DNA of 64,000 nt from contig LWTK01000074.1 of NCBI GenBank assembly GCA_003326205.1, forward strand, positions 124,001 to 188,000, read 5' to 3'. Positions 18,205 to 27,551 of the stretch are shown here, one piece after another; the first letter of the stretch is position 1, and every line of letters begins with the position of its first letter. The position numbers and the translations under genes were made by a program. Origin of the DNA: Nostoc sp. ATCC 43529 (lineage in GTDB: Bacteria > Cyanobacteriota > Cyanobacteriia > Cyanobacteriales > Nostocaceae). The notes below the pieces were generated by a model. It saw only the letters and a program-made list of their open reading frames with translations. It was not told the origin of the DNA and searched no databases.

Positions 18205-18298
18205 TGCCCTCACCCCCAACCCCTCTCCCAAAGGGAGAGGGGAGCCAGAAATTAAATTCCCCTTCTCCTGTAGGAGAAGGGGTTAGGGGATGAGGGCA
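18205..18298. repeat. long palindromic intergenic repeat
   Basis: Arms beginning tgccctcacccccaacccct and ending with the near-complement (ggggttaggggatgagggca) span 94 bp with inner hairpins. The flanks pair further (caaggttttgc / gcaaaacgcc). A related repeat occurs at 59224-59370 and partial copies lie near 24570-24640 and 38580. The gap 18035-18630 holds no gene; a frame at 18134-18370 is an artefact of this repeat. Confidence 0.7.
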
Positions 18299-18630
18299 TG
18301 ACGGATTTGCAAAACGCCTGTCCGATATAGCTTTGGGCTTAAGTTGACACCAATGCACATCTGTGCGCACCTACTATGATCTGTACCTCACCAACTTGTA
18401 ATCTGCTGTATTTTATCGGTTTCACCACGAAACACCAACAGTTCCAGCATCTGGCCAAGGATTGCTAATATCTACTTCTCGGTAGCAGAGTGTGAGCGTT
18501 TTGGCGGTAGCTTCTGCCTTGCCGCAAAGCGTCTACTATAAATTAAAACTACTAAAAAACCCGACCCTTGAGAGAGGGTAGGGTTAGTTACGTTACTAAG
18601 GCTATTTAACTAGAGATTATATCACTCAAA

Positions 18631-21600
18631 TTAAGCCAGCGATCGCCCTGATACAATAATGAACCCGACAGAATCAAGTTTGATTTGCGGTCGGCGAATT
18701 CCCTCTAAAATAGCTGCACTTAAAGCTGTTTCTATTTTGAGTTCTTCAGCTAGTGCTTGATCCCAACTTTGCTGATTCAACAATAGGCGTAATTGTTCTA
18801 CTCTATTGCTTAATTTCTTCTCAGCGACTAAGCTACGTTTTTCGCATAATTCGATAAAATCAGGACGATTAGAAAGTAAGGCTAAAGAAGCGTTACGTAC
18901 TTCATAGCAATAATTTTGCCATTTACTAGGCTCAACAAAATTGTCAATAATTTCTAATCGCTCTTTTGCTAAATTGTAATCTCGTTGTTGATTATTGTTT
19001 CTATCTTTATACGGGCGTTGTAAGATATCCAACAACACTCGATCTTCAACAACAGATATTGGCTCTTGGCGACCATCAACATAGATGGTTTCCATAATTG
19101 GTGGAAATAGCGCATCTACACGTCGTTGCAAAATTTTGTATTGAGAACTGTCGAGTTTGTTCTCAATTAAAACTTGTTTGGCAATTTTTAAATTTGCCTC
19201 GACTATATAATTGTATTGAAAACCGAACCATTCCTTACCTTCTTTTGCGTCCCAAGATGCATCAGTGCGCCACATAGCAAAGGCTTGACCCCGGTCATCC
19301 CAATCTATATAGTTCAACAATGCTTCTACAAATCCTTCTCCAATTCTCAAGAGTTTAACGTCAGAACTTTGGTTGGCGATTCTGCGGTTATAAGTACCAT
19401 ATTTGTCTAAATAACTGTCAGCAAAACGGGTTTTTAACTCATTTATCGGCACCAAAGTACGCGTTATCGGTTGATAACGTTTCATTTCTGGAGAATCTGG
19501 GTTAGTCATTGGTTTGAAACCCAGCGCATCGCAAATCCAGCCTTCAATTGCTCGCTTCATTTCTAAATGACGAGCATCATAATTATCTAATTCTTGAAAA
19601 TATTCGGTTGCAATTTCATCACTAGCATCGATTTCATCTAAGGCATTCAGTTCACTAATCTTGATGATTTCGGCTTCGATTTGTGCTTTGATTGGCTCAA
19701 TCATTTCTACCAGTCCAGCAGCACCCGATTGAAATAAAGCTGCTTCTAATTCTGGCAATTTTTCATCTACGTAAAACTGGAAACTGGCAATTGATTGTTG
19801 AAAAATCCCAAATCCATCTTTCAAAACTTGATACCAAGCGTTGTGGGGACTATCTTCTAGATAAGGGCCAATCAATACACAAGACTGGATGCCAATTTTG
19901 CTGCCAATGCGGTCAAGTCTACCAATTCTTTGTTCTAATTGATTAGGTGACCAAGGCAGATCGAAATGAATTAACCAGTCAGCAAACTGGAGATTACGCC
20001 CTTCTTCTCCAGAGCGATCGCATACTAAAATAAAGCAATTGGGATTATTTTTGAATCTATTTAAGCCAGACTCAACTTTATCCGGTGATTCTCCAAATTG
20101 ATGGCTAACTACTGCTTCTGCACCAAAGGTATCAGATAAATACCGCACAATTTCTGCACAACTTTGGGCAAAACTTGTAAAAATAATGAATTTGGGGAAA
20201 ATATCGCTTGCAATTGGCCTCTTGATTCTCTGTTGTATTCTAGTGAGAAATTCCTTTTGATTTCTGCGAACGTTTGTGGGAATTTTGAAGTATGTACCTA
20301 GCTGATTTAGCAATACTGTTCTTAAATTTTCCTTGCGTTCTCCATCTTCTAAAGGTTGACGAATAATCTTTAATATGGATTGTAAAATCTCTTCTTCGCC
20401 AGAAAATTTAGGAGTTGTAGTTAATAGACGAATATCATCTTCTTTAAATTCCTGACTCAATTTAGCATGGGGTTTACCAGTTAAACGAGTGGTAATTACT
20501 TGTTCTAAAATGCCTAACCAAGTACCCGAAGCAAGGAATAATAACAGGAAAATTCGCTGATATTGCTTTTCTTTGGGAGCAACACTACGCCATTGTTGGA
20601 TGAGTTCGTGAATATCGAGCGATCGCTCATCTAGATCGTATTCTTCTTTGGGTGTAAAATTGCGGTCAAATATCACATCTTCCACCGCCGCACGACGGTT
20701 GCGAAGCATTCGCCGATATAGTCGATAGGTATCGCTGATGTGGCTGCGAATTCCTTGGACAAGTTGATTTTGCTCAGCAGATTTTTCTTGTAAACAAGTT
20801 TCTAAATCATCTGCTAACTTGAGTAAATACTTATCGTCAGGAAACAATTTGCGTAATTCCTGCAAATTGTTTTTCAAGACAACAGGCTTTGCATCTTCTC
20901 TCAAAGCCAGCAGCACTTTACCTATTTGTTGGCGGCTGGCAACTTGAGCGCGAAAACCTTCTAAATCTTCTAGTCTATAGGTTTCGGGTTCGAGCAAATA
21001 TAACATTGCTAAGAAATCTTGCTCGTGATTTACAACAGGATTAGCGGATAATAAAAGTAAGCGATCGCTTTTATGAGCTAGTTCTTTGCAAATCTGAAAA
21101 CGCTGGCGCACTGCTGCATCCTTAGAGGTCGCCATTGCTGCAATATTATGCGCTTCATCTAATATTAAACAGCCGATTTTAGCTCTCAGATTAATTTTAT
21201 GAACATCTTCAACAGCTAGTACCGCTACTCGTTTGGGAAAATGAGAAATATAAAACTTGTTTTCTAACTCAGTTCGCCATTGTTGCAGCAAATATTGGGG
21301 AACTATGACTATCGCACCTTTTTTCGGTTCATCTAACAGGAACTGACGCAGAATTGCACCCGCCTCGATGGTTTTTCCGAGTCCTACTTCGTCTGCTAAA
21401 ATGTAGCGTTGAATAGGATCTTCCAGTACCCGCCGGACAACTTCAACCTGATGGGGATAAAGATTAATATTTGCCGAAATTAGTCCCGTCATCCCGCGAC
21501 TAACTGCGCGTTGCTGAATCAAAGATTTCACGAAAGCCAATCTTTTGTCGTGGAAGTATGGCGTTTCGTGACCCTTCATTGCTAGAGTTTCAATGGGGTC

Positions 21601-21933
21601 TGTGTTCGGTAAATTACAACGGACATAAATTTCTTCTTCGGTAACAATTGCAGTCTTCTTATCTGGTAAATCAACTTGATATTCTTCTGTATCTTCATCC
21701 CAGGCGAAAACTCTGCCAATTATCCATTTATCTTGGTTTTCGGACTTAATATAGCATCGTGCTTGGGGTTCAAGCCTGACTTGAGAAAGCGAAGTTAAAG
21801 GTAAAGTTTTTTGTAGACGTTGCGCCATAGAGCAAAAATACTCAACGATCGCATTAGTCTCAGATATTTCGATAACTTTTCCTATACCCAAATAATTATT
21901 CTGGGACTGTACTAGTAAACCAACTTCAATCAT
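18631..21933 (-). CDS. SNF2-type helicase resembling DpdE
   Basis: An 1100-residue superfamily-2 ATPase. After about 150 N-terminal residues with two small beta-rich segments comes the SNF2 core: Walker A ADEVGLGKTIEAG (from 180), the DEAH box LILDEAHN (259-262) and the LLLLSANP motif. In the second RecA lobe are FIIFTSFAQS, CDRSGEEGRNLQFADWLIHF and the arginine-finger motif QLEQRIGRLDRIG. The C-terminal 400 residues are unlike RapA. Overall length and layout suggest the DpdE family, named from the 7-deazaguanine DNA modification (dpd) cluster. No other dpd gene (DpdA transglycosylase, nuclease subunits) is visible nearby, so this is either an orphan homologue or a different SNF2 family. It may act on DNA-bound or RNA-bound proteins. 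Confidence 0.75.
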   Translation of the reverse strand: MIEVGLLVQSQNNYLGIGKVIEISETNAIVEYFCSMAQRLQKTLPLTSLSQVRLEPQARCYIKSENQDKWIIGRVFAWDEDTEEYQVDLPDKKTAIVTEEEIYVRCNLPNTDPIETLAMKGHETPYFHDKRLAFVKSLIQQRAVSRGMTGLISANINLYPHQVEVVRRVLEDPIQRYILADEVGLGKTIEAGAILRQFLLDEPKKGAIVIVPQYLLQQWRTELENKFYISHFPKRVAVLAVEDVHKINLRAKIGCLILDEAHNIAAMATSKDAAVRQRFQICKELAHKSDRLLLLSANPVVNHEQDFLAMLYLLEPETYRLEDLEGFRAQVASRQQIGKVLLALREDAKPVVLKNNLQELRKLFPDDKYLLKLADDLETCLQEKSAEQNQLVQGIRSHISDTYRLYRRMLRNRRAAVEDVIFDRNFTPKEEYDLDERSLDIHELIQQWRSVAPKEKQYQRIFLLLFLASGTWLGILEQVITTRLTGKPHAKLSQEFKEDDIRLLTTTPKFSGEEEILQSILKIIRQPLEDGERKENLRTVLLNQLGTYFKIPTNVRRNQKEFLTRIQQRIKRPIASDIFPKFIIFTSFAQSCAEIVRYLSDTFGAEAVVSHQFGESPDKVESGLNRFKNNPNCFILVCDRSGEEGRNLQFADWLIHFDLPWSPNQLEQRIGRLDRIGSKIGIQSCVLIGPYLEDSPHNAWYQVLKDGFGIFQQSIASFQFYVDEKLPELEAALFQSGAAGLVEMIEPIKAQIEAEIIKISELNALDEIDASDEIATEYFQELDNYDARHLEMKRAIEGWICDALGFKPMTNPDSPEMKRYQPITRTLVPINELKTRFADSYLDKYGTYNRRIANQSSDVKLLRIGEGFVEALLNYIDWDDRGQAFAMWRTDASWDAKEGKEWFGFQYNYIVEANLKIAKQVLIENKLDSSQYKILQRRVDALFPPIMETIYVDGRQEPISVVEDRVLLDILQRPYKDRNNNQQRDYNLAKERLEIIDNFVEPSKWQNYCYEVRNASLALLSNRPDFIELCEKRSLVAEKKLSNRVEQLRLLLNQQSWDQALAEELKIETALSAAILEGIRRPQIKLDSVGFIIVSGRSLA

Positions 21934-22185
21934 AGATCCAGTCCCCTAAACAGACTAAAAGTACCTTCCAGACTAGTTTATTCAGCCATATCTGGCAATT
22001 TTGCAGATCCCATTATAGACAATAAACTGCTATTACAGTTTTTCAGTATAGCGATCTGTAAATTTCATTCATATCATGTTGTATTAATTAGTTATGATTC
22101 CTACAGCCAATGCACCGTACTTTTAACCAATGTATATACAAGTCCACAAATCCCACCTGAAATATATCATTACTGAAACTAGAAA

Positions 22186-23310
22186 ATGAAACGTTCAAAT
22201 CGTCTTGCTTGGATGGGAGCGATCGCCATTGCAGCGATCGTTTTACTGAGTTTAATAGCAGCTCCTAATAATACCAAAATTACTCTCGGTTCTACTTATA
22301 ATCGCGCTCCCAATGGTTACGGTGCTTGGTATAACTTTATGCAAAAACAAGGAGTTTCAATTCAGCGCTGGCAAAAACCTTTTAGTGAAATTCAGCCACA
22401 GAACAGCCCAACTACCTTTTTACAGGTTAGCACCTATCCCAGAGATACAAGGCTCGATAGTCAAGAACGGGAATGGGTGGAAAAAGGAAATACTTTAGTA
22501 ATTTTAGGCGTTGGTGGGCGAGTGACAGAAGCAGACTTTAGCACTTTGCAAAAATCCCCCCAAGGTGATATCAAAATTGAGACGCGCAGGCGAAATATAA
22601 AAGTTAACCAAAAGCAAATTGATTTAGGCGATCGCTTTGGTGCTATTGTCTGGCAAGAAATATATAAGCAAGGCAAAGTAATTTTTTCTACCACTCCTTA
22701 TTTAGCCGCCAACGCCTATCAAGATAATTTAAGTAATTTTAAGTATTTAGCCGATTTAGTCAATCAAAACAGTAACACAATACTTGTCGATGAATACATT
22801 CACGGCTATAAAGATCCTGATGTTAGAGAGAAAGAAAAAGAAGGAGATTTGTCTAGTTTTTTTGCTAAAACCCCTTTATTTCCAATATTAATCCAAGTAG
22901 GTATCGTCCTATTAGCGCTAATTTGGGCGCAGAATCGCCGTTTTGGCAAACCAGTCACATTAGATACACAAGTTACCGACAACAGTGAGGCATATATCCA
23001 AGCCTTAGCCTTGGTGTTGCAGAAAGCTGATACCACCGACTTTGTAATTGATATGGTGGGAAAACAAGAACAATTGCAACTCCAAAAAGCCTTGGGATTG
23101 GGTCAAATACCGCTAGAACACCAATCTTTAGTTAATGTCTGGGTAGAAAAAACAGGTGCAAGTGCCGCAGATTTAGATGCAGTTTTAAAGCTGCGATCGC
23201 ACAAACAGCCCATGAGCGAACAAGAACTGTTAAGCTGGTTGGGAAAATGGCGAAGTATTAGATCGAAGAAGAATTCAGAATCCAGAATTCAGAATTCAGA
23301 ATCAATCTAG
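22186..23310 (+). CDS. DUF4350 membrane protein
   Basis: A 374-residue protein with a membrane helix at about 9-25, an extracytoplasmic domain (about 30-225) beginning with the typical STYNRAPNGYGAWYNFM, then a second helix (about 233-250) followed by AQNRRFGKP and a cytoplasmic C-terminal part. Such proteins usually sit beside MoxR ATPase and DUF58 genes in putative membrane-protein assembly or stress clusters, and here moxR follows about 200 bases downstream. The extreme C-terminus (NSESRIQNSESI) is encoded by a tcagaattcagaat repeat, so a short repeat has extended or replaced the natural tail. The function is unknown. Confidence 0.78.
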   Translation: MKRSNRLAWMGAIAIAAIVLLSLIAAPNNTKITLGSTYNRAPNGYGAWYNFMQKQGVSIQRWQKPFSEIQPQNSPTTFLQVSTYPRDTRLDSQEREWVEKGNTLVILGVGGRVTEADFSTLQKSPQGDIKIETRRRNIKVNQKQIDLGDRFGAIVWQEIYKQGKVIFSTTPYLAANAYQDNLSNFKYLADLVNQNSNTILVDEYIHGYKDPDVREKEKEGDLSSFFAKTPLFPILIQVGIVLLALIWAQNRRFGKPVTLDTQVTDNSEAYIQALALVLQKADTTDFVIDMVGKQEQLQLQKALGLGQIPLEHQSLVNVWVEKTGASAADLDAVLKLRSHKQPMSEQELLSWLGKWRSIRSKKNSESRIQNSESI

Positions 23311-23411
23311 TGAGGGATTAGAAGCAGCCACGTTCTGACGCAAGTGCTAATTGAATACCAGCAAATTGAAAATTTGGGTGTAGTCTTTCAGATTAATTCG
23401 TAATTCCTACA

Positions 23412-23495
23412 AATGACAAATGACAAATGACTAATGACAAATGACTAATGACAAATGACAAATGACAAATGACTAATGACTAATGACAAATACCA
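23412..23495. repeat. heptamer tandem repeat (aatgaca/aatgact)n
   Basis: About eleven 7-bp units alternating aatgaca and aatgact fill the gap between the DUF4350 and moxR genes. They create spurious in-frame ATG codons upstream of the real moxR start. This is the short tandemly repeated sequence class of heterocystous cyanobacteria. Confidence 0.85.
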
Positions 23496-23505
23496 AATTA
23501 ATATT

Positions 23506-24456
23506 ATGAACGAAACCCATTCTATTTTAATTCGCCTTGGTCAAAGTCTTAACCAAGTAATTGTCGGACAATCTAGCCTCATCCAACAACTTTTAGTGGC
23601 GCTGTTAGCGGGGGGACACATAATTTTAGAAGGAGTTCCAGGGACTGGTAAAACTCTATTAGTAAAAGTATTAGCACAGTTAATTCAAGGTGAGTTTCGC
23701 CGAATTCAATTAACACCAGATGTCTTACCATCAGATATCACTGGTACAAATATTTTTGACTTGAATAGCCGCAATTTCACTTTAAAAAAAGGCCCAATAT
23801 TTACTGAAGTATTGCTAGCAGATGAAATTAACCGTACTCCGCCCAAAACACAAGCGGCGCTGCTAGAAGCGATGGAAGAAATGCAGGTAACTTTGGATGG
23901 TGAAAGTTTACCTTTGCCGGATTTATTTTGGGTAATTGCAACCCAAAACCCCCTAGAATTTGAGGGGACTTATCCTTTACCAGAGGCACAGTTAGACAGA
24001 TTTTTATTTAAACTAGTGGTAGATTATCCCGACCAAGCTGCTGAAAAGCAAATGTTACTCAATCGTCAGGCGGGGTTTGCAGCAAAACGCTTAGATATTA
24101 GCCGTTTGAAACCAGTAGCCACAGTAGCCGATATTTTGGAAGCGCGACAAGCAGTCAAAGAAGTTAAAGTATCAGAAGCGATCGTCGATTATTTGTTGGC
24201 ATTAGTGAGAGTATCGCGTCAATATCCCGATTTAACTTTGGGCGCATCGCCTCGCGCCGCTGGTGCTTGGTTGCAGACATCTCAAGCCCTAGCGTGGTTT
24301 ACTGGAAGGGATTTTGTAACGCCAGATGATGTCAAAGCAGTTGCATCGCCATTACTACGTCATCGACTGATTTTGAAACCAGAAGCAATGCTGGATGGTT
24401 TACAAATTGATGCGGTAATTGCGTCGGTAATCAATCAAGTGCCGGTTCCAAGGTGA
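23506..24456 (+). CDS. moxR: MoxR-family AAA+ ATPase
   Basis: From the ATG at 23506 the protein has 316 residues. An upstream in-frame ATG at 23476 lies inside the tandem repeat and is unlikely. It shows Walker A GVPGTGKT, Walker B VLLADEINRTPPKTQAALL, sensor 1 WVIATQNP and the arginine motif PEAQLDRF, all diagnostic of MoxR. These ATPases act as chaperones for von Willebrand-domain or membrane partners. DUF4350 lies upstream, but the usual DUF58 gene is not seen downstream, so the cluster is incomplete or split. Confidence 0.93.
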   Translation: MNETHSILIRLGQSLNQVIVGQSSLIQQLLVALLAGGHIILEGVPGTGKTLLVKVLAQLIQGEFRRIQLTPDVLPSDITGTNIFDLNSRNFTLKKGPIFTEVLLADEINRTPPKTQAALLEAMEEMQVTLDGESLPLPDLFWVIATQNPLEFEGTYPLPEAQLDRFLFKLVVDYPDQAAEKQMLLNRQAGFAAKRLDISRLKPVATVADILEARQAVKEVKVSEAIVDYLLALVRVSRQYPDLTLGASPRAAGAWLQTSQALAWFTGRDFVTPDDVKAVASPLLRHRLILKPEAMLDGLQIDAVIASVINQVPVPR

Positions 24457-24559
24457 TACGATTTTGGATTTTGAATTTGGGATTGGAAATCGTCATTTTG
24501 TATCTGTTTTTTTGAATCTATTTCAGGACATGATTTTTCACGTTATGTGGAAAAGCTAA

Positions 24560-24656
24560 CGATTGACCTAACCCCCTAGCCCCCTTCCCTTGAAGGGAAG
24601 GGGGAAAATTCAAAGTCTCTCTCCTTGTAGGAGAGAGGTTTTCCAGATACCGTGAA
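24560..24656. repeat. palindromic intergenic repeat
   Basis: CCTAACCCCCTAGCCCCC is followed by two small hairpins (ttcccttgaagggaa and ctctctccttgtaggagaga). It is a member of the repeat class also seen at 18205 and 59224. Confidence 0.55.
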
Positions 24657-24667
24657 AAGTCAGATTT

Positions 24668-24787
24668 CAGGACTTACGCAATATGTGACTGAAAACCTTA
24701 TTCTTGCGTAGCGGTAATTCATGTAGACGCGGAGCGGCTTCCCGCAGGGTATTACCACTACTTTCGTTATCTTTTGCGTAAGTCCTG
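24668..24787. repeat. MITE, 120 bp, perfect 14-bp terminal inverted repeats
   Basis: Ends caggacttacgcaa and ttgcgtaagtcctg are exact reverse complements and bound 120 bp of non-coding DNA. A diverged relative with two mismatches in the ends lies at about 26547-26657. The flanking gap (24457-24908) otherwise contains no gene. Confidence 0.8.
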
Positions 24788-24908
24788 TATTTATTGAAAT
24801 ATTCCACTAAACCCTGGCGATTTAGTTATCTTTATTTGCACCCATTGTGCAAATGCGATCGCACTTTCCCAACATACACCTGCGTGAGTTTTCCATACAG
24901 TTGGTCGA

Positions 24909-25931
24909 TTATCCAGGTACTTTTTCCTTTTTGATTGCTTTATTTTGCACTAACTGATAGCCGCGGCGTTTCCGAAGCGATAGCGCAGATAAACCGCTAA
25001 CTGTCAACACTCCTAACAGGGTAGAAGATTCAGGAACAGAAGTTGACTTGAGGGCGAAAAATGCGAATTCTCCAATTAGCTGATTAGTCGCTGTTGTAGA
25101 ATGGATTTCATCCCAGAATAAAAACTTATCTGGTTCGCAGACAACAGGCTTCACCGGAACTTCAATGGGCACCACCGATAATTCTCCAACACAAGAATCA
25201 GTGACATTTGTGAAACCGAATTCTTCTGGATCTGCAATGATGCGATTATATAAATAATTAATATCGAAAGGAATAATATTAGCTTCAGGACTTAGTTGCT
25301 GATTCAACAAGTTAATAGTTGTAGCCAAATTAGAGTTATGTGCATTCGTGAAACTGCTTAGTATGCTTGCTGTTTGAATATTGCCACCTGTAACTGGAAA
25401 TTTTCCCAAATCTGGTAAATTAACTACCAGAATATTTTCAGCACCCACCGCAGTCAGTGAAGTTATTGCTGCGGATAAATTAGCTACAGACTCTGTTGGG
25501 TTAGGAGTTTCATCAAAAAAGTATTTAAGGTAATCATTAGTACCCGCCCAAATAATATAAAGGGCGTCGCGATCGGCGGATTTATTGATTGTTGTAAATT
25601 CATCAATTTGTTGCTTTAATCCTGGTAAAAAACTTAGTCCTAAGTTCTCCGATCCCGTAGTCGAACCACCAAAGGCAAAATTATTGTTGGGATTGAAATT
25701 CAACCCTAACTTAGAAGCAAGATATTCTACCCAAACCGGGCCATTGGAAAAACGTCCATTAAAATAAGTCGGGTTTGGAGGAATAGCCCCATTAGTGAAA
25801 TTAAATACATTACCTGTATCAGAAAAACTATCGCCAAAAACATAGATATCGTCATAATTCTGTGCTGAAACTTTGAGTGGAAACATCAAAGACAACAAAA
25901 AAAACGCTGTAGTCAGCAGTTGCTTTTGCAT
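24909..25931 (-). CDS. secreted SGNH/GDSL-type esterase with PEP-CTERM tail
   Basis: A 340-residue protein with a signal peptide (about 1-23, ending VSAQ). The GDSL block VFGDSFSDTG carries nucleophile Ser35; further SGNH motifs are FNGRFSNGPVWVEYLA, an Asn in IIWAGTNDY and the catalytic Asp-His in FWDEIH. The C-terminus STSVPESSTLLGVLTVSG followed by LRKRRG is a PEP-CTERM-type sorting signal: a VPE motif, a hydrophobic helix and a basic end. It therefore resembles an exported lipase/esterase (thermolabile-haemolysin-like) processed by an exosortase at the envelope. The substrate is unknown. No exosortase gene is in the window. The residues after the basic cluster (about 20) are longer than usual for such tails. 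Confidence 0.88.
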   Translation of the reverse strand: MQKQLLTTAFFLLSLMFPLKVSAQNYDDIYVFGDSFSDTGNVFNFTNGAIPPNPTYFNGRFSNGPVWVEYLASKLGLNFNPNNNFAFGGSTTGSENLGLSFLPGLKQQIDEFTTINKSADRDALYIIWAGTNDYLKYFFDETPNPTESVANLSAAITSLTAVGAENILVVNLPDLGKFPVTGGNIQTASILSSFTNAHNSNLATTINLLNQQLSPEANIIPFDINYLYNRIIADPEEFGFTNVTDSCVGELSVVPIEVPVKPVVCEPDKFLFWDEIHSTTATNQLIGEFAFFALKSTSVPESSTLLGVLTVSGLSALSLRKRRGYQLVQNKAIKKEKVPG

Positions 25932-26981
25932 AATAAAATGGAGAGTAGGGAATAGAGAATGGAAAAAAATATTAATTGCTTTTTGTCTTAGAAGGATGTT
26001 TGAAAAGTCCTATTGTCGGTATCAAAAGTTTTAGATACCTCTAAATCTCCCTTAAAAAGAGAGACTTTGATTCCGGTTCCCCCGTTTTTAAGGGGAATCA
26101 AAAGTGCCTAAAGCCACAGTGAAATACTTTTCAAACAGCCTTTTAGCCGTGAGTCATTTTTTTGCACTAAAATATTATTGCTATCAGGGATTACTAATAA
26201 ATCAATTACTGCTACTTATCAGGTGGACATTTTGTTTGCCCTCAGTTACGGACAGTCCAGACGCCTACTCCACAAGAAAAGTTGAATTTTTTTACTTGTA
26301 AATCCTTTATCTAGCAAAAAGCCGAACTACGAACTAGGGAACTTGTCAGTATTATCTCAGATTTGTGGTGATTTAGAAAAGTACTTAATACCACATTGCT
26401 TCAACGTATGACATTGGATTGCCGATTGCCCTGCTCATCTTCAGTGAGTTTGCCAAAGAAGTTATTACTTACTAAACGAAAATTAGACTCTTTCGTGGCT
26501 TTGCTCTGAGGATGCTGAGGGCTTTGTAGTCGCAATGCTCATAGAACTTACGCAAAAATAGCTAAAAAGCTTAATTTATCGAACCGCCTTCTCTATGAGA
26601 GGCTTCCGCCAACGCGCAGCGTCTCGTAGAGAAGATTTCGTAGAGTTTGCCTAAGTCCTAGCTCAAAACAATTTTTACCATTTCTGGTAGAAGCAATTCA
26701 TTAATTGCCCATATAACTTTGCTACTAGCTCAGTAGAACAGGGTAAATAATTAAAGGTTTGTAGTGAGAACTTTAGTTCTCAAATAAGGACTAAAGTCCT
26801 TACTACGAACTCAATCTTAGTCTTTTTACATTACTTAACATAGTTCGGTTTTTTCAACTCGTTCTACTTACAATTAAGCCAAATGTTTGATATTCCACAT
26901 TTAGGCGTAGCCTTTCCTAGACATCGCTTAACCACGTTAGAATACAGAATCGATTGTTACTCATTAAACGGTAATTGACTT
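25932..26981. other. 1.05-kb gap with repeats, no gene
   Basis: A short repeat with hairpins lies at about 26036-26101, a diverged copy of the 120-bp MITE at about 26547-26657, and a palindromic element (tttgtagtgagaac... / ...ccttactacgaac) at about 26757-26806. A plus-strand frame at 26104-26301 shows no recognisable family and I leave it out. Confidence 0.55.
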
Positions 26982-27491
26982 ATGAGTCAACTAGAAAACA
27001 TTCAAGCTGAGTACGAAAAGTTTCCCGAACAATTTGAAAGTATAATTATTAGCACAGTTAGCACAGAAGGAATACCTAATGCTAGTTATGCCCCCTTTGT
27101 GATGGATGATGCTAAGAATATTTATATTTATGTGAGTGGTCTTGCAACTCATACCAAAAATCTCCATGCCAATCCTCATGTTAGTGTTTTATTTATTGAG
27201 GATGAAGCCAAAAGTAACCAAATTTTTGCCCGTACCCGTTTGAATTTTGATTGTACGGTAACTTTGGTAGAGCGCGAAACTGAAAAGTGGAATCAAATTG
27301 TTGACAAATTTCAAGGGCAATTTGGTCAAATTATAGAAATTTTGCGAGGCTTGTCTGATTTTCGCGTTTTCCAGCTAACTCCCCGCGAAGGTCGTTTTGT
27401 AGTGGGTTTCGGGGCAGCTTATCGCATCAGCGGTGATAACGTTCATCAACTTGTTCACATTACAGCAGATAGCAATCAAAAGCAAGAATGA
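26982..27491 (+). CDS. pyridoxamine 5'-phosphate oxidase-like (HugZ-type) protein
   Basis: This 169-residue protein has the split-barrel flavin-binding fold sequence of the PPOX family: SIIISTVSTEGIPNASYAPF, YIYVSGLATHTKNL and VSVLFIEDE, then RLNFDCTVTLV. The ending GRFVVGFGAAY is typical of the HugZ/haem-utilisation branch. Members bind FMN, F420 or haem; some degrade haem. The real ligand cannot be deduced. The gene ends 60 bases before the alpha/beta hydrolase gene on the same strand, so they may be co-transcribed. Confidence 0.82.
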   Translation: MSQLENIQAEYEKFPEQFESIIISTVSTEGIPNASYAPFVMDDAKNIYIYVSGLATHTKNLHANPHVSVLFIEDEAKSNQIFARTRLNFDCTVTLVERETEKWNQIVDKFQGQFGQIIEILRGLSDFRVFQLTPREGRFVVGFGAAYRISGDNVHQLVHITADSNQKQE

Positions 27492-27551
27492 ATTAGAAGT
27501 TATAAATTATGAATTATTAGTTATCCAAATTAAACTAAATTTTTCAATTTT

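Noticed and set aside
18134-18370. Minus-strand frame rich in Pro and Gly
   Set aside because: Encoded by a palindromic intergenic repeat (HPLTPSPTGEGE pattern), a common artefact.
23412-23495. Possible CRISPR array
   Set aside because: Repeats are 7 bp without unique spacers; no cas genes in the window.
26104-26301. Plus-strand frame of 65 codons
   Set aside because: No ribosome site, no similarity, begins in a repeat.
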